Origin: a virus
Strand: one strand, 5' to 3'
Length of the DNA: 63,466 nucleotides
Virus record (IMG/VR): IMGVR_UViG_3300030060_007512
Span: 1-63,466 of that record
Shown: in pieces, positions 61,706 through 63,466 of the stretch
How the letters are laid out: every line of letters begins with the position of its first letter
Numbering within the stretch: the first letter of the stretch is position 1
Program-made: the position numbers and the translations under genes
The notes under the pieces: model-generated
Databases searched by the model: none
The model's input: only the letters and a program-made list of their open reading frames with translations
Told to the model about the DNA's origin: nothing

Positions 61706-62971
61706 ATGATTGTAGATAATGATAAAATACTATCTCAACTAAAAGTTGAGTATAATAATTCTGAATCAATAGTAATACCTATATACAGTGATATTCGTAA
61801 ACATAGAGTAATTAACAAATTATCACTTTTGTATATTTATATTATTAATTCGAAAAAGACTTACTGTATTCTTGTAAATCATTCTGATAAAATCTACAAT
61901 ATCGATAGCTTAAGCTTTATTAATAATGATAGTATTAAATATACTTATAGTACAGGTATAAAAAATTCTATAAATATTGATGCGTTATACTATCTTACAA
62001 ATTTATGTAATATTAATAAAGAAGAGTTATATACTGAATCACATAAGTTTTTTTATAATAAGTATTGGAAGCTTGATAATATAAATGATGTTATACCAGT
62101 CTATAAACATTTAGAGTATTGCAATAAAATAAAAGAAAAAACATTACAAGTAATTAAAAATAAAAATTTACCTGGGTTTACTGAATATAATAAAAAAGTG
62201 ATACCTGCTTTTAGAAGTATTGAAAATAATGGACTTGCAACTTATAACGGCGTTGAATTTACTAAATATAATTTATGGACAACTACAGGTAGACCAAGTA
62301 ATTCATTTAATGGAATAAACTATGCAGCGTTAAATAAAGAAGATGGTACAAGAGAAAAATATATTAGTAGATTCGATAAAGGTAAATTAGTAGAGTTTGA
62401 TTTCGATGCATATCATTTAAGATTAATTGCAAAAATGATTAACTATGATTTGCCTAAAACTTCTATGCATACTTATTTAGGTAAATATTATTTTGGAAAA
62501 GATCTTATAACTAAAGATGAGTATAATGAATCTAAAGCAGTATCGTTCAAAATACTATATGGTGGTGTTCCTAAAGAGTTTGAAAATATTCCATTTTTTA
62601 GTAAAGTAAAGAGCTATATTTTTGAACTTTGGGATATTTATATTAGTAAAGGTTATGTAGAAACACCTATATTCAAAAGAAAGGTTCATGCAGAGAATCT
62701 CAAAGATAGAGATATTAAACCTCAAACATTATTTAATTATCTAATTCAATCTATGGAAACTGAACAGAATGTTTTAATAATTGAGTCGATACAGAATATG
62801 TTGAAAGATTATCAAAGTAAGCTTGTATTATATACTTATGATGCGCTATTATTTGATATTCACCCTAATGAAATATCTTTATTAAATAATATAAAAGATA
62901 CAATGATTTACCCAGTAAAATGTAAAACGGGACATAATTATAATAAAATGAATCTTTATACCTTTGAGTAG
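61706..62971 (+). CDS. Short divergent family-A DNA polymerase
   Basis: 421 residues. The polymerase core is recognisable: TTTGRPSNSFNGINYAALN; motif A EFDFDAYHLR with D232; motif B KAVSFKILYGG (K277, F281, Y285); motif C YTYDALLFD with D379. The motif-A Glu (steric gate, E710 in E. coli Pol I) is His (H237), and motif C lacks the usual HDE context. The N-terminal 190 residues show no 3'-5' exonuclease motifs that I can see. T4 uses a family-B polymerase, so this differs. AAGG site. Confidence 0.85.
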   Translation: MIVDNDKILSQLKVEYNNSESIVIPIYSDIRKHRVINKLSLLYIYIINSKKTYCILVNHSDKIYNIDSLSFINNDSIKYTYSTGIKNSINIDALYYLTNLCNINKEELYTESHKFFYNKYWKLDNINDVIPVYKHLEYCNKIKEKTLQVIKNKNLPGFTEYNKKVIPAFRSIENNGLATYNGVEFTKYNLWTTTGRPSNSFNGINYAALNKEDGTREKYISRFDKGKLVEFDFDAYHLRLIAKMINYDLPKTSMHTYLGKYYFGKDLITKDEYNESKAVSFKILYGGVPKEFENIPFFSKVKSYIFELWDIYISKGYVETPIFKRKVHAENLKDRDIKPQTLFNYLIQSMETEQNVLIIESIQNMLKDYQSKLVLYTYDALLFDIHPNEISLLNNIKDTMIYPVKCKTGHNYNKMNLYTFE

Positions 62972-62979
62972 GTATCTAG

Positions 62980-62987
62980 ATATTTAT
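62980..62987 (+). promoter_or_regulatory. Late-promoter-like motif ATATTTAT
   Basis: TAGATATTTATATATAGG, 13 nt before the ATG at 63001, right after the polymerase stop. Confidence 0.55.
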
Positions 62988-63000
62988 ATATAGGAAATTT

Positions 63001-63466
63001 ATGAAATATTTTATAGAAAAAGCATTAACTGATTGGGCATATAAAGTCAATGACGGTTGTCCAGATCCACACAATAGAACTCATATTCAGATTCTAGAAA
63101 GTGTGTTACGTCAGTATGGATGTGATGAAAATTTTATAAAAGAATATATACCTCGCGTTGTTGATCCTGCTAAACATTCATCTAAAACTTTTCAAGAGTT
63201 TTGTGTTGAAGTAGGAAAAATTATTAGTGAAGATAAATTACTTACAGAAGCGTCAGTATTTGATGATAAATATACTGTTGGTACTGAATTTATTGCAATT
63301 AAAAATACTGATGATCTTTTTAAGAGAGGTGGTGTTACTCCTCCCAAAGGCCCGTTTTTCAAATCAAGCCCAGTCGATAACGCAATTGAAGTTAATATTG
63401 GTGCTGGTATTACTTTCTATATAAAATCAGGAAATGACGTTTATAAAATAACTGGACCTAAAGGCA
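63001..63466 (+). CDS. Partial gene, open to the window end: phage protein with 'ALTDWAYKVNDGCPDP' N-terminus
   Basis: At least 155 residues, cut by the right edge. It starts MKYFIEKALTDWAYKVND, then HIQILESVLRQYGCDENFIKEY, an N-terminal helical module I recall from structural proteins of marine phages. From about residue 80 it turns into a beta-rich, Gly-containing region (YTVGTEFIAI, IEVNIGAGITFYI). GGAAA precedes the ATG and a late-type motif is upstream, which fits a virion protein. Function not determined. Confidence 0.7.
   Translation, partial: MKYFIEKALTDWAYKVNDGCPDPHNRTHIQILESVLRQYGCDENFIKEYIPRVVDPAKHSSKTFQEFCVEVGKIISEDKLLTEASVFDDKYTVGTEFIAIKNTDDLFKRGGVTPPKGPFFKSSPVDNAIEVNIGAGITFYIKSGNDVYKITGPKG

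Noticed and set aside
61833-62640. ATATTTAT copies inside the polymerase gene (and in other genes)
   Set aside because: They encode ordinary Ile-Tyr/Phe codons in AT-rich coding sequence; not counted as promoters.
63227-63424. 65-codon + frame near the right edge
   Set aside because: Out of phase with the better supported frame from 63001, which is open to the window end and has a family-like N-terminus.
1-63466. tRNA genes, insertion sequences, attachment sites
   Set aside because: Gaps are short and none shows a cloverleaf, transposase or tRNA-like end; nothing supportable.

Overview
The window is one side of the genome of a contractile-tailed (T4-like) double-stranded DNA phage, very AT-rich and with every credible gene on the + strand. 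The T4-type virion set is recognisable by family features: baseplate wedge gp25, gp6 and gp53, large terminase gp17, portal gp20, prohead protease gp21, scaffold gp22, major capsid gp23, neck proteins gp13 and gp14, tail completion gp15, sheath gp18, tube gp19, a gp26-like protein, a tape measure and a hub. The style of the tail-fibre proteins (S/A/G-rich repeats, LamG, DNRLRE-like and S74 domains) is what I associate with uncultured marine myoviruses. Most genes carry a clear AGGAG Shine-Dalgarno site, so the host probably uses normal anti-SD pairing; the host cannot be named from this window.

Layout. 1-10.0 kb: end of a baseplate gene, then gp25, gp6 and large adsorption/baseplate structural genes. 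10.1-13.6 kb: three fibre or decoration proteins, two sharing a C-terminal module. 13.6-18.2 kb: DNA-metabolism island with a SegE-like GIY-YIG nuclease, a DnaG-type primase and a single-chain fusion of the SbcD (gp47) and SbcC (gp46) subunits. 18.2-30.6 kb: tail-fibre block with repeats, an S74 auto-chaperone protein and two small conserved proteins. 30.6-35.0 kb: a two-headed nucleotidyltransferase/ligase-like protein, a zinc-ribbon protein and membrane proteins that look like lysis components, including a single-chain spanin candidate. 35.0-45.3 kb: packaging and head genes, with a phage-encoded ribosomal protein bS21 between head genes. 45.4-56.4 kb: PhoH, neck, tail and tape-measure genes, including a candidate frameshifted tail-assembly chaperone pair. 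56.4-61.7 kb: a giant hub protein with one, possibly two, cell-wall hydrolase domains. 61.7 kb to the end: a short, divergent family-A DNA polymerase and a truncated gene.

Control. Seventeen sites with the core ATATTTAT, usually GATATTTATAWA, lie in the gaps before transcription units, mostly 12-45 nt before a start codon (106 nt in one case), and in four cases only 2-6 nt before it. I infer these are the phage late promoters. A second motif, TTTTTCTTATATTW, precedes the primase/SbcDC genes, the bS21 gene and the polymerase and may be an earlier class. Three strong hairpin-plus-T-run terminators follow bS21, the major capsid gene and the tail-tube unit. No tRNA, CRISPR array, insertion sequence or attachment site was seen, and no stretch above 300 bases lacks a gene.

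Most worth following up: the +1 frameshift site between gp26-like and its downstream frame; bS21 in a phage that also appears to make leaderless late mRNAs; the fused SbcD-SbcC; the HIGH-nucleotidyltransferase/ligase-like fusion; and the hub with cell-wall hydrolase domains.
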